Of a DNA stretch of 64,000 nucleotides, positions 43,335 to 51,223 are shown piece by piece. The position numbers and the translations under genes are program-made. Below the pieces are notes generated by a model that was not told the DNA's origin, did no database searches, and saw only the letters and a program-made list of their open reading frames with translations. The DNA lies in NCBI GenBank assembly GCA_964474655.1, contig CAYYTU010000009.1:12951-76950 (forward strand), written 5' to 3'. Position 1 is the first letter of the stretch, and every line of letters starts with the position of its first letter. This DNA is from CAYYTU01 sp964474655. GTDB lineage: Bacteria > Chloroflexota > Anaerolineae > B4-G1.

Positions 43335-44381
43335 CTATCGCATCACGAGCGACATCACGGCCTTCTGCGCGTGCAGACGATTCTCCGCCTCGTCGAAGAC
43401 CACCGACTGCGGCCCGTCGATCACCTCGTCCTCCACCTCCCAGCTCCGGTCGGCCGGCAGACAGTGCATATATATGGCGTTGGGATCGGCCAGAGACATA
43501 TAGTCTGGGGTGGCCTTCCAATCCTGGTAGCTATCGAAGATCTCTTGCGCCAGATCGGGATCGTCCTCGCCGACCGGCGGCTTGAACATCTGCATCGGCG
43601 CCCAGGCCTTGGGATAGAGCACGTGCGCATCCTCGGCGGCGCTCTCGAAGTCGTCAGTCACCTCGAAGGAGGCGCCGTTCATCTCGGCATAGCCCTCGCA
43701 GGCCTTGATGACCTCGGGATCGAGCGCCATCTCCTCCGGGCGGGCCAGGACGGTGTCGCAGCCCATCATGCTGGCCGCGATGATCGCGCTCTGAGGCACC
43801 GCGCGCGGCTTGTGAACGCTGGGCGAGTAGGCCCACGACATCACAAACTTGACGCCCTCGAAGCCGCCGAATTTCTCCTGGACGGTCAACACGTCGGCCA
43901 GGGCCTGGAAGGGATGATATTTGTCGTCCTCCATATTCAACACCGGGGCGTCGGCCCAATAGCCGAAGTTGTCGATCAGCTCGTTAGCAGCGCCGTACTC
44001 CCAGTCCACCGGATCGCCGTAGCAGCGAATGGCGATCGCGTCGCCCATCCGGGAGAGCACGCGGGCCACGTCGGAGACGCGCTCGGTGGAGTAAGCCACC
44101 TCTTTGCCGGGCAGCGCCGGCGTGTAGATCTTGCCCGGCTCCAGGTAGTGCGCATGACCCCCCAGCTGGGTCATCCCCGCCTCGAAAGAGTTGCGCGTGC
44201 GCAGGGACGAATTGTAGAATATCATAAACAGCGACTTGGCACGCAGGATGTGATCGTGCAGCTCGCCAATGGCCGAGCGCCGCTTCAGGTCCAAAGCGAC
44301 ATCCAGGATGGTCTCGACTTCTTCCTTGCTCCAATCGAGCAAGGTGATGAAGTCACGTCCGCGGAAACTATCCGTCTTCAT
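43335..44381 (-). CDS. ygeW: YgeW-like (knotted) transcarbamylase, paralogue B
   Basis: 348 residues. The SLRTRNSFEAG loop (~58) binds carbamoyl phosphate. VMSWAYSPSVHKPRAVPQ (~180) and YMHCLPADRSWEVEDEV (~308) are strongly reminiscent of E. coli YgeW. YgeW belongs to a purine/urate-breakdown gene set in which carbamoyl groups are released as carbamoyl phosphate. It is the first structural gene after the GntR regulator, 65 nt downstream, and is followed by paralogue A. Confidence 0.82.
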   Translation of the reverse strand: MKTDSFRGRDFITLLDWSKEEVETILDVALDLKRRSAIGELHDHILRAKSLFMIFYNSSLRTRNSFEAGMTQLGGHAHYLEPGKIYTPALPGKEVAYSTERVSDVARVLSRMGDAIAIRCYGDPVDWEYGAANELIDNFGYWADAPVLNMEDDKYHPFQALADVLTVQEKFGGFEGVKFVMSWAYSPSVHKPRAVPQSAIIAASMMGCDTVLARPEEMALDPEVIKACEGYAEMNGASFEVTDDFESAAEDAHVLYPKAWAPMQMFKPPVGEDDPDLAQEIFDSYQDWKATPDYMSLADPNAIYMHCLPADRSWEVEDEVIDGPQSVVFDEAENRLHAQKAVMSLVMR

Positions 44382-44446
44382 ATGTGTCTACCTCCTTGAA
44401 ATTGATTAACTGACCCTTCCCGGCTTCTGCCGCGAGAGGGCTGTGA

Positions 44447-45181
44447 CTAACGACGTAAAACGTGGAAGCGAAAGAGATCGGGTAAGAAATAGTTGCGAGA
44501 TAACTCAATCGGCACCTGCTCGTTCGTGAACAGCGTCTCCGTCAGCAGCAGCAGCGCTCGGCCCGGCTCGATCTCCAGTCGCTCCGCCAGCACGTCGTCG
44601 GCGTCGACCGCCGTGATCTCGGACAGCGCCTCTCGAATGGAGACGCCGCTCTGCCGGGTCAACAGATCGAGCACGGATCCGTTGAAGTCATCATCCATCT
44701 CGTCAGGGGAAAGCACCTCGGCCGGGACATAGTCAACCATATAAGCCGCCGGCCCGCGCTCGACGGCGATGGTGCGACGGACGCACATCAGCGCTGTGCC
44801 CGGTTCTAGATCCAGCTGTTCGGACAGCTCCTCGTCAGCTGCCATACGGTCCACCCGCAGGCCGCGCACCTCCGTTGTCATCCCTTGCCGGGACGCCAAC
44901 GCCAGCACGCTTTCCAACCGCTCCAGCCCGCTCTTCAGCCGATCGCCGTGGTCGGGGGCGACGAAGGTGCCGACGCCGTGTCGACGCACGATGGCCCCTT
45001 CCTGCTCCAGGTTGAACAGCGCCTCGCGCAGCGTGGGGCGCGAGACGCCCAGCTGCTCGGCGAGATTGGCCTCGGAGGGCAGCTGCTCTCCCGGCTGGTA
45101 GGTGCCATCCTCAATGAGGTCCAGCAGATGTTGCCGGACCTGGACGTGGAGTGGACGCTTATCGGTTTTGAGTGGTTGCAT
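44447..45181 (-). CDS. GntR family regulator with UTRA ligand-binding domain
   Basis: 244 residues. Winged helix-turn-helix at ~10-75 (QVRQHLLDLIEDGTYQPGEQLPSEANLAEQLGVSRPTLREAL), then a UTRA domain (~100-240) with ERGPAAYMVDYVPAEVL and RALLLLTETLF. HutC-subfamily proteins sense a pathway intermediate. It heads the minus-strand transcarbamylase cluster and probably controls it and itself. Confidence 0.92.
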   Translation of the reverse strand: MQPLKTDKRPLHVQVRQHLLDLIEDGTYQPGEQLPSEANLAEQLGVSRPTLREALFNLEQEGAIVRRHGVGTFVAPDHGDRLKSGLERLESVLALASRQGMTTEVRGLRVDRMAADEELSEQLDLEPGTALMCVRRTIAVERGPAAYMVDYVPAEVLSPDEMDDDFNGSVLDLLTRQSGVSIREALSEITAVDADDVLAERLEIEPGRALLLLTETLFTNEQVPIELSRNYFLPDLFRFHVLRR

Positions 45182-45203
45182 TATTCTTAAAAGTGGAGTA
45201 GTG

Positions 45204-45217
45204 GTAAGATGTCTTAC
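45204..45217 (-). promoter_or_regulatory. Candidate GntR operator
   Basis: GTAAGA-TG-TCTTAC is a perfect inverted repeat 23 bp upstream of the gntR start codon, within an AT-rich stretch (AAAATAGACGTAAG on the minus strand) suited to a promoter. Auto-regulation is inferred. Confidence 0.45.
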
Positions 45218-45335
45218 GTCTATTTTACGATAGGGTTCTCACTTTGTCAACTGGGGTTCAGAATCTGTTTGGAGATGTGCGCTTGCGAGGCTACTCCATA
45301 CGCATCAACCTTACCTCCTGCAGTTTAGCGACTCC

Positions 45336-45432
45336 AGACTTTGGAAGTCTACCGTCGAGGATTTTGGATGTAAAAAACCGCGCTTTGTTCCAAATTGGGT
45401 TCGCAAACCACATTTTAAGACTTCCGAAGTCT
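45336..45432. repeat. R2 element, intergenic copy
   Basis: 97 bp bounded by AGACTTTGGAAGTCT (45336-45350) and AGACTTCCGAAGTCT (45418-45432), the same 15-bp palindromic ends as the element in the MNT gene. It has no coding capacity. Together with the R1 copy that follows it occupies most of the 436-bp gap between gntR and the cysteine synthase gene. Confidence 0.75.
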
Positions 45433-45468
45433 CTGCTCCTCAAAAATTTGAAAAGTAGAGGAGTCAAG

Positions 45469-45606
45469 GTCAACTTAAGCTGTGATGTGCAGAAATTCTT
45501 GCTCCGGTGGGGTTTGTAACTCCACTGCCTGACTATAAAGTGGTGCTGAAGTCTGTATGGACACCAAACACGCAAGTTACAAACCCGCTACGAGCCTTAA
45601 GTTGAC
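45469..45606. repeat. R1 repeat, copy B: complete MITE-like element
   Basis: 138 bp with perfect 11-bp terminal inverted repeats GTCAACTTAAG (45469-45479) and CTTAAGTTGAC (45596-45606). Internal inverted segments (GGGTTTGTAACT and AGTTACAAACCC type) would fold the element. It matches copy A at 15480-15594 on the other strand. It lies 12 bp beyond the stop of the cysteine synthase gene. Confidence 0.8.
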
Positions 45607-45617
45607 GATATGGGGCG

Positions 45618-46622
45618 CTACTCCGCCCAGAACGGCGCGCTGACGTACTTGAACCCGCCGTCAGGCAGCAGCGCAACCACGTTCCCGCATTCCAGCGTGC
45701 GTGCCACCCGCAGCGCAGCGGTCACCGCCGCCCCGGCCGAGACGCCCACGAAGACGCCCTCGGCGCGGGCCAGCCGGAGGGCCATTGCCCTCGCGTCGCC
45801 GGTGCTCACCGCGACGATGCGGTCGACCAGATTCGGTTCGTAGATCCCTGGCACATCGGCCGTCGCCAGATGCTTTACGCCTTCGATGCCGTGCTTGGCG
45901 CTTTCCGGCTGCACGCCGATCAGGCGCACCTGCGGGTTTCGCTGCTTCAGATACCGCCCGACGCCCATCATCGTGCCGCCGGTGCCCAGCCCGGCCACGA
46001 AGTGCGTCACGCCCCCGCCCGTCTGACGCCAGAGCTCGGGGCCGGTGGTGGTGTAATGCGCCAGCGGGTTGGCCGGGTTGTTGTACTGGTCGGCGTAGGT
46101 GTAACGCTCCGGCTGGGCAGCCGCTAGCTCGCGGACGAACTGACGCGCCCCGTCGGTCCCGGCGGCTGGATCGGTCAGGGTCAACTCGGCGCCGTAGGCC
46201 CGTAGGATCTGGACCCGTTCGCGTCTGACGTCTTCCGAGAGCGCCAGGCGAACCGGGAACGAGAGCGCCGCCCCCAGCATCGCATAGGCGATGCCCGTGT
46301 TGCCGGAGGTGGCGTCGAGCAGCGTCTTGCCGGGCGTCAGGTCGCCGGTGCGCAGCGCCTCGCGCACGATGGAGAGTGCCGCGCGATCCTTGACCGATCC
46401 GCCCGGATTGAGGCCCTCGAGCTTGGCGTGGATCGCCACATTGGGGGCCAGCGCTTCGGCGAGGCGCGATAGCCGAACCAGCGGCGTGCGACCGATCAGC
46501 GATACGACTGAGGAAGCGGTTCGGAAATCACGGGCAACGGGAAGGGCGGGAGCGAAAGCGGGAACTTCGCGCTTGATGAAGTCGAGATTCGTCTGCTGTG
46601 CGGCATGGTATGTCGATACCAT
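45618..46622 (-). CDS. Cysteine synthase family protein (CysK/CysM-type)
   Basis: 334 residues from the ATG at 46622 behind GGGAGG; a longer in-frame start exists at 46694 but lies within the structured leader. PLP Lys in NPGGSVKDRAALS (~93), ATSGNTGIAYAML (~124), GLGTGGTMMGVGRYL (~235) and an ending LLPDGGFKYVSAPFWAE similar to CysM-type enzymes. It uses O-acetylserine or O-phosphoserine plus a sulfide donor; the sequence does not decide which. Cysteine made here could feed SufS and HypD/HypE. Confidence 0.88.
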   Translation of the reverse strand: MVSTYHAAQQTNLDFIKREVPAFAPALPVARDFRTASSVVSLIGRTPLVRLSRLAEALAPNVAIHAKLEGLNPGGSVKDRAALSIVREALRTGDLTPGKTLLDATSGNTGIAYAMLGAALSFPVRLALSEDVRRERVQILRAYGAELTLTDPAAGTDGARQFVRELAAAQPERYTYADQYNNPANPLAHYTTTGPELWRQTGGGVTHFVAGLGTGGTMMGVGRYLKQRNPQVRLIGVQPESAKHGIEGVKHLATADVPGIYEPNLVDRIVAVSTGDARAMALRLARAEGVFVGVSAGAAVTAALRVARTLECGNVVALLPDGGFKYVSAPFWAE

Positions 46623-46623
46623 C

Positions 46624-46745
46624 GTTTCCTCCCAAAATCCCAGGCCAGATACACAAAAGCCAACCTTCGCCGGCGGCGAAGCGTCTCGCATCACCCGATG
46701 CAGCGAGGACGCTGTCGCCCGACTCGGTTGGCCTGGGAGGAAACG
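46624..46745 (-). ncRNA. Candidate structured 5' leader RNA (riboswitch-like) of the cysteine synthase gene
   Basis: On the mRNA strand, GUUUCCUCCCAGGCC (46730-46744) is complementary to a segment ending GGGAGGAAAC (46624-46633), which contains the ribosome binding site directly before the ATG. Inside, CCAACC (near 46726-46731) pairs with GGUUGG (46660-46665). Two more hairpins follow, one with GCAUC-GGGU-GAUGC and flanking GCGUC/GACGC, one with UUCGCC/GGCGAA. The nested, branched fold and the sequestered site suggest translational control. I do not recognise a known riboswitch class. Confidence 0.6.
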
Positions 46746-46869
46746 GTGAACGGTCCAGAGCCTAGGCGATCAACGCCCTCGCTCCAGACAGATGCAGCAA
46801 CGATGGACAATCAGGTCGTTCATACCGTTTATGTCTTTCATATCGGTCGTACTCCCGAACGTCGGGGCA

Positions 46870-46897
46870 ATTCTACCACAAACCCGCCGTCAGTAAA
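46870..46897 (-). promoter_or_regulatory. Probable promoter of the cysteine synthase gene
   Basis: On the minus strand TTTACT (46892-46897), a 16-bp spacer and TAGAAT (46870-46875). Transcription from about 46862 would include the whole structured leader, ~240 nt before the start codon. The rest of the gap to hypE holds nothing I recognise. Confidence 0.5.
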
Positions 46898-46970
46898 GCC
46901 AATCTCAGGGCTCGACTTCGCGTTGATCTCAAAGCGGCTGCCAATGGCTACCCGCTACCGGCTGCCGTAC

Positions 46971-48008
46971 TCAGCAGATGCGCGGCAGCAGCTCGCCGAG
47001 CGGCATATCGATCACGCGGTGACCGCCGATGCCAGTGCGGCCCAGCACCATTTTGGGGTGCTCCTTGGTGACGACGCCGATACGCGCCGCCCGTTCGCCC
47101 AGCGGGTGCGATTGCAACGCCGTCAGCGCCGCCTCGACCTCCTCGGCCGGGACGAAGGCCAGCATCTTGCCTTCGTTTGCCACGGTCAGCGGGTCGAAGC
47201 CCAGCATCTCGCAGGCCGCCGCCACGGCGGGGCGGATCGGCACCGCCGCCTCCTCGAGCTCCATCCCCACGTTTGACGTGCCCGCCAGCTCGTTCAGGGC
47301 CGCCGCTACGCCGCCGCGGGTCGCATCGCGCAGGCAGTGCGTGTGCGGCGCGGCCTCCAGGAGTACCTCGACCAGGCCGTTCAGCGGGGTGCTATCGGAC
47401 ACGAGATCGGTCTCGAATTCCAGCCCCTCGCGCTTGCTGAGCACGGCGATGCCGTGATCGCCGATGGTGCCGTTGATCAGAATCACGTCGCCGGGCCGCG
47501 CTTGATCAGGGCCAATCATCACTCCTTCCGGCACGATGCCCACGCCAGTGGTGTTGATGTAGATGCCGTCGCCGTAGCCCTGCTCGACTACCTTGGTATC
47601 GCCGGCGACGACCTGGACGCCGGCCTCGCGGGCCGCCTCCGCCATCGAATGGACCACCTGCTCCAGCACGTCCATCGCCAGTCCTTCTTCCAGGATGAAG
47701 CCGGCCGTAAGCCAGAGGGGACGCGCGCCGCTCATCGCCACGTCGTTGACGGTGCCATGCACAGCCAGCGAACCGATGTCGCCGCCCGGGAAGATCAGCG
47801 GGCGCACGGTAAAGGAATCCGTCGACGTCGCGAGTTGCAGGTTGCCATTCGGCGCGTCTGCCAGTCCTTCTGCGGTCACTTGGACCACGGTCGAATCGGC
47901 CATTTGGCGCAGATGGGGATTGTCCAGCGGGGCCGCAAAAGTCTGGCGGATCAAGTCGTTCATCATTTTGCCGCCGGCTCCGTGGGCCATACGGATTGTC
48001 TTCTCCAT
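46971..48008 (-). CDS. hypE: Hydrogenase maturation protein HypE
   Basis: 345 residues from the ATG at 48008; the frame is open upstream but that region lies in hypD. It starts MEKTIRMAHGAGGKMMNDLIRQ, has SLAVHGTVNDVAMSGARPLWLTAGFILEEG and VVAGDTKVV of the AIR-synthase fold, and ends GELLPRIC with the C-terminal Cys that carries the thiocarbamoyl group. HypE dehydrates this to thiocyanate as the CN source for [NiFe] hydrogenase. It follows hypD by 7 nt. Confidence 0.96.
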   Translation of the reverse strand: MEKTIRMAHGAGGKMMNDLIRQTFAAPLDNPHLRQMADSTVVQVTAEGLADAPNGNLQLATSTDSFTVRPLIFPGGDIGSLAVHGTVNDVAMSGARPLWLTAGFILEEGLAMDVLEQVVHSMAEAAREAGVQVVAGDTKVVEQGYGDGIYINTTGVGIVPEGVMIGPDQARPGDVILINGTIGDHGIAVLSKREGLEFETDLVSDSTPLNGLVEVLLEAAPHTHCLRDATRGGVAAALNELAGTSNVGMELEEAAVPIRPAVAAACEMLGFDPLTVANEGKMLAFVPAEEVEAALTALQSHPLGERAARIGVVTKEHPKMVLGRTGIGGHRVIDMPLGELLPRIC

Positions 48009-48015
48009 AACTGGT

Positions 48016-49122
48016 CTACTCCTCGCGCGACTGGTAGCGATAGTAAGCGGCGCATGCGCCCTCGGAGCTGACCATGCAGGGTCCGATGGGGCTCTGCGGC
48101 GTGCAGCTTTCTGCGAACAGCGGGCACTCGGTGGGGAGCAGTACGCCCCGCAAGACGTCGCCGCAGCGACAGCCCGGCAGCTCACACGAGGGCGGGACGT
48201 CGACCAAGAAGGTTTCGGCGGCGTCGAAGTGGGCGTAGGGTTCGCGCAACTCCAACCCGCTGGCGGGGACGGCGCCGAGGCCGCGCCATTCGGCGTCGGC
48301 GACCGCGAAGACCTGCTCGATTGCCTGCTGGGCACTGGGATTGCCGGTCGGTCGGACGCTGCGGGCGTAGGTGTTGTCCACGTCCGGCGCTTCCTCTTCG
48401 ACCATCGTCACCAGCGCCAGGATTGCGCGCAAGAGATCGAGTGGCTCGAAGCCGGCGATGGCGCACGGTATCCCGTGGTCGTCGGGCAGGAAACGCCAGG
48501 CCTCGGAGCCGATGATGGTGGTCACGTGACCGGGGCCGATGACGCCATCCAGCGCCACCTCGCCGGCGGTGAGGATGGCCAGCGTGGCGGGAGGCGTCAG
48601 CTTGTGGGTGCTGAAGACGTGGAAGTTCTCCACGCTCTCGCGTTTGGCGGTCGCGAGGGCCGAGGCGATCATCGGCGCGGTCGTCTCGAACCCGACGCCG
48701 AGAAAGGTCACCGGTCGCTTTGGGTTCTGCCGCGCGACTTTCAGCGCATCCAGCGGCGAGTAGACCACGCGCACGTCGGCGCCTTCGGCCTTGGCCTGGG
48801 CCAGGGAGGCGCGACTGCCGGGCACGCGGATCATATCGCCGAAGGTAGTCAAGATCACTTCCGGAACCTGCGCCAACGCAATCGCGCGGTCGAGATCGGT
48901 GGAAGACGTGACGCAGACCGGGCAGCCGGGTCCGGACCGCAGATCGACCGTCTCTGGCAGCAGGTCTGGAATCCCGAAGCGAAGGATGGCGTGCGTGTGC
49001 CCGCCGCAGAATTCCATCAGCTGCACAGGCCGGGTGGAGCGGTTATGAATCGCCTCGGCGACAGCTCGAGCCGCCTCGGGGTCGCGGAACGGCTTGAAAA
49101 TATCAGTGGTCATTTGAACCAT
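48016..49122 (-). CDS. hypD: Hydrogenase maturation protein HypD
   Basis: 368 residues. MEFCGGHTHAILRFGIPDLLP and RSGPGCPVCVTSS carry the catalytic Cys and the conserved Cys pair. The 4Fe-4S ligands are near the C-terminus (SCELPGCRCGDVLRG, PTECPLFAESC). HypD, with HypC, is the scaffold on which Fe(CN)2CO is built. HypC is not encoded beside it. The start codon lies one nucleotide after the stop of the CpaF paralogue, so the two are translationally coupled. Confidence 0.96.
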   Translation of the reverse strand: MVQMTTDIFKPFRDPEAARAVAEAIHNRSTRPVQLMEFCGGHTHAILRFGIPDLLPETVDLRSGPGCPVCVTSSTDLDRAIALAQVPEVILTTFGDMIRVPGSRASLAQAKAEGADVRVVYSPLDALKVARQNPKRPVTFLGVGFETTAPMIASALATAKRESVENFHVFSTHKLTPPATLAILTAGEVALDGVIGPGHVTTIIGSEAWRFLPDDHGIPCAIAGFEPLDLLRAILALVTMVEEEAPDVDNTYARSVRPTGNPSAQQAIEQVFAVADAEWRGLGAVPASGLELREPYAHFDAAETFLVDVPPSCELPGCRCGDVLRGVLLPTECPLFAESCTPQSPIGPCMVSSEGACAAYYRYQSREE

Positions 49123-49123
49123 T

Positions 49124-50608
49124 TCACTCAGTTTTCTTCATAAACATCGAGGCTGGCAGTTTGAAGCCGTACTGTTTCAGGGCCTCGTCACAGGATGGGC
49201 GCATGCCGGTCGCGCTGTGGTAGCCCAGCACCTTTCCATCAGCGTTGTCGCCCTCATCATAGAACTGGAAGATGTCTTGCATCACGACGTTGGTGCCCTC
49301 CATCCCCAGCACCTCGGTGACCTGGATTACCTTACGGCTGCCATCTCGCAATCGCATTGCCTGTACGATCAGGTCGATGGCGGAAGCGATCTGCGAGCGA
49401 ATTGTCTCCACCGGCAGCTCCACACCGGCCATCAGGACCATCGTCACCAGGCGTGAGATGCAGTCGCGCGGCGAGTTGGCGTGAATGGTTGTCATACTGC
49501 CGTCGTGCCCGGTGTTCATTGCCTGGAGCATATCCAGCGCCTCGCTGGACCGGCACTCGCCGACCACGATCCGCTCCGGGCGCATCCGCAGCGCGTTGAC
49601 CACGCAATCGCGGATGGTGACCTCGGTGGGGCTTTGCGGGTTGGGCTTCTTTGTCTCCAGGCGCACGACGTTACGCTGCTGGAGCTGGAGCTCGGCTGCG
49701 TCCTCAATGGTGACCGTGCGCTCGTGCGAGGGGATGTAGCTCGAAAGAATGTTGATCAGCGTGGTCTTGCCCGATCCAGTGCCGCCGGAGACGATGATGT
49801 TCTGGCGCGAGACGACCGCCGCCTCCAGAAATTTGGCGATGTCCTCAGTCAACGAGCCGAAGCGGATCAAATCCTCCATCTGGAGCTTGTCCTCGGAGAA
49901 TTTGCGGATGGTGATGTTGGGCCCGTCGAGGCAGCAGGGAGGGATGACGGCGTTGACGCGCGAGCCGTCGGGTAGGCGAGCGTCGATCAGCGGGTGATCG
50001 TAAAGTACCGAGCGCCCCAGCGGCAGCACGATCCGTTTGATGATGCGCACCACATGATCGTCGTCAAGGAATTTGTAGCCCGTTTCGGCTAGCTGGCCGT
50101 CTTTTTCCACAAAGACGACGTAGGGACTGTTGACCATAATCTCTGTGATGTCCTGGCGGTTGATGAGCGGCTGGATCGGCCCGTAGCCGAAGATCTCGTT
50201 CATCACGTTCCGGTAGAAACGCTCCTTGCTTAGAGAGGGCGGGACTTTGAGCTTGCCGCTTTCGATGAACTGATTGAGGGCCTGGGTCACCTGCTGCTCG
50301 CGCTCCGGCGTGCGTTCCAAAGGCAGCTCCAGGTCGATCTCTGGCGCTATCTGCTTCCGCAGGTGGTCAGCGATCTGCAGCTGAATCTTCAATATCGCGG
50401 CGCGTTGGTCCGAGATGGCGCCTCGCTGTCGCGGCGTACCGGGCGGCTCCGGCTCCAGTCCCATAAAAAGAGGGTTGTCTTCTTCCTCTTCTGGCGCTTG
50501 GGCAGGAGTGGGCTCAGGCTCGCTCTCGACTGGCTCGGCGTGGGCAATTGAGTCAGGTGTATCTTTGGTTTCAGATTCGTCTGGCGTTTCTCGCTTGAAA
50601 AGCCCCAT
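49124..50608 (-). CDS. CpaF/TadA-type secretion ATPase, second paralogue
   Basis: 494 residues with an acidic, Pro-rich N-terminal extension (~1-60) not found in the first CpaF. ITEIMVNSPYVVFVEKDGQ, then GGTGSGKTTLINIL (Walker A, ~270), RIVVGECRSSEALDMLQAMNTGHDGSMTTIHANSPRD and a long C-terminal region are all intact. It lies between an uncharacterised gene and hypD, away from any tadB/tadC copy. It may be an alternative motor for the same pilus; no functional link to hydrogenase maturation is known. Confidence 0.9.
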   Translation of the reverse strand: MGLFKRETPDESETKDTPDSIAHAEPVESEPEPTPAQAPEEEEDNPLFMGLEPEPPGTPRQRGAISDQRAAILKIQLQIADHLRKQIAPEIDLELPLERTPEREQQVTQALNQFIESGKLKVPPSLSKERFYRNVMNEIFGYGPIQPLINRQDITEIMVNSPYVVFVEKDGQLAETGYKFLDDDHVVRIIKRIVLPLGRSVLYDHPLIDARLPDGSRVNAVIPPCCLDGPNITIRKFSEDKLQMEDLIRFGSLTEDIAKFLEAAVVSRQNIIVSGGTGSGKTTLINILSSYIPSHERTVTIEDAAELQLQQRNVVRLETKKPNPQSPTEVTIRDCVVNALRMRPERIVVGECRSSEALDMLQAMNTGHDGSMTTIHANSPRDCISRLVTMVLMAGVELPVETIRSQIASAIDLIVQAMRLRDGSRKVIQVTEVLGMEGTNVVMQDIFQFYDEGDNADGKVLGYHSATGMRPSCDEALKQYGFKLPASMFMKKTE

Positions 50609-50661
50609 TACAATCTCCTAAGCTAGTCTGACAATCGTCTCCTCGAATGAAAAAACTTAAA

Positions 50662-51183
50662 TTAGCGCTTGCTTTCTTCCAATAGAGCGGCGATAACGCC
50701 GTAGGCTGCCAGTAGATCGCCATCACTGAGCTGCCTCGACATAGCGTACATCTCCTCTATGGCCGATGAGCGTTGATCTTCTTTTGCAATAAGCGCCAGG
50801 CTGTCGCGGGTGGGGTAATATCCAGCCTCGCGCAACAAATTGCGCAGCTTGCCGCCCGGATTGGTGTAAAGGTCGTAGGCATCCAGCGGTTTGTCACAGC
50901 GCGGACAACGCTCAATCAGATGGCCTGCTAGATCGCCGCCGTGGATGCGGAACTGATCGCCGTCCAATACAACGGCTTGCCCACAGGTATGGTGGAGGAG
51001 GTCGAATGAGTCTTCGACGATGCCCTCCGCGATGTGGGCGATGTCGTTGGGGTCGAAGTAGCCGATCTCCTCGGCCTCGAGCTGGGTCACAAACCGCTCG
51101 TGCGCCTGCGCTACAGCCTCGTCCGAGGATTCCTGCGCCAGGATGTATTCCGCCGCCAGATCTTTCAGCTGTTCGCTTATCAC
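50662..51183 (-). CDS. Unknown protein with a CxxC pair
   Basis: 173 residues, mostly helical. A mid-protein segment has HTCGQAVVLDG and, about 30 residues on, RCPRCDKPLDAYDLYTNPGGKLRNLL, which may form a small zinc site of three cysteines and a histidine. No membrane segment or signal peptide. It lies between hypF (41-nt gap) and the cpaF paralogue (53-nt gap). It is not HypC, which is about 80 residues and begins MCLAIP. Confidence 0.65.
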   Translation of the reverse strand: MISEQLKDLAAEYILAQESSDEAVAQAHERFVTQLEAEEIGYFDPNDIAHIAEGIVEDSFDLLHHTCGQAVVLDGDQFRIHGGDLAGHLIERCPRCDKPLDAYDLYTNPGGKLRNLLREAGYYPTRDSLALIAKEDQRSSAIEEMYAMSRQLSDGDLLAAYGVIAALLEESKR

Positions 51184-51223
51184 TGTGCTTTTCCCAACCC
51201 GGCCAAGCCGGATAACCGTTCCT

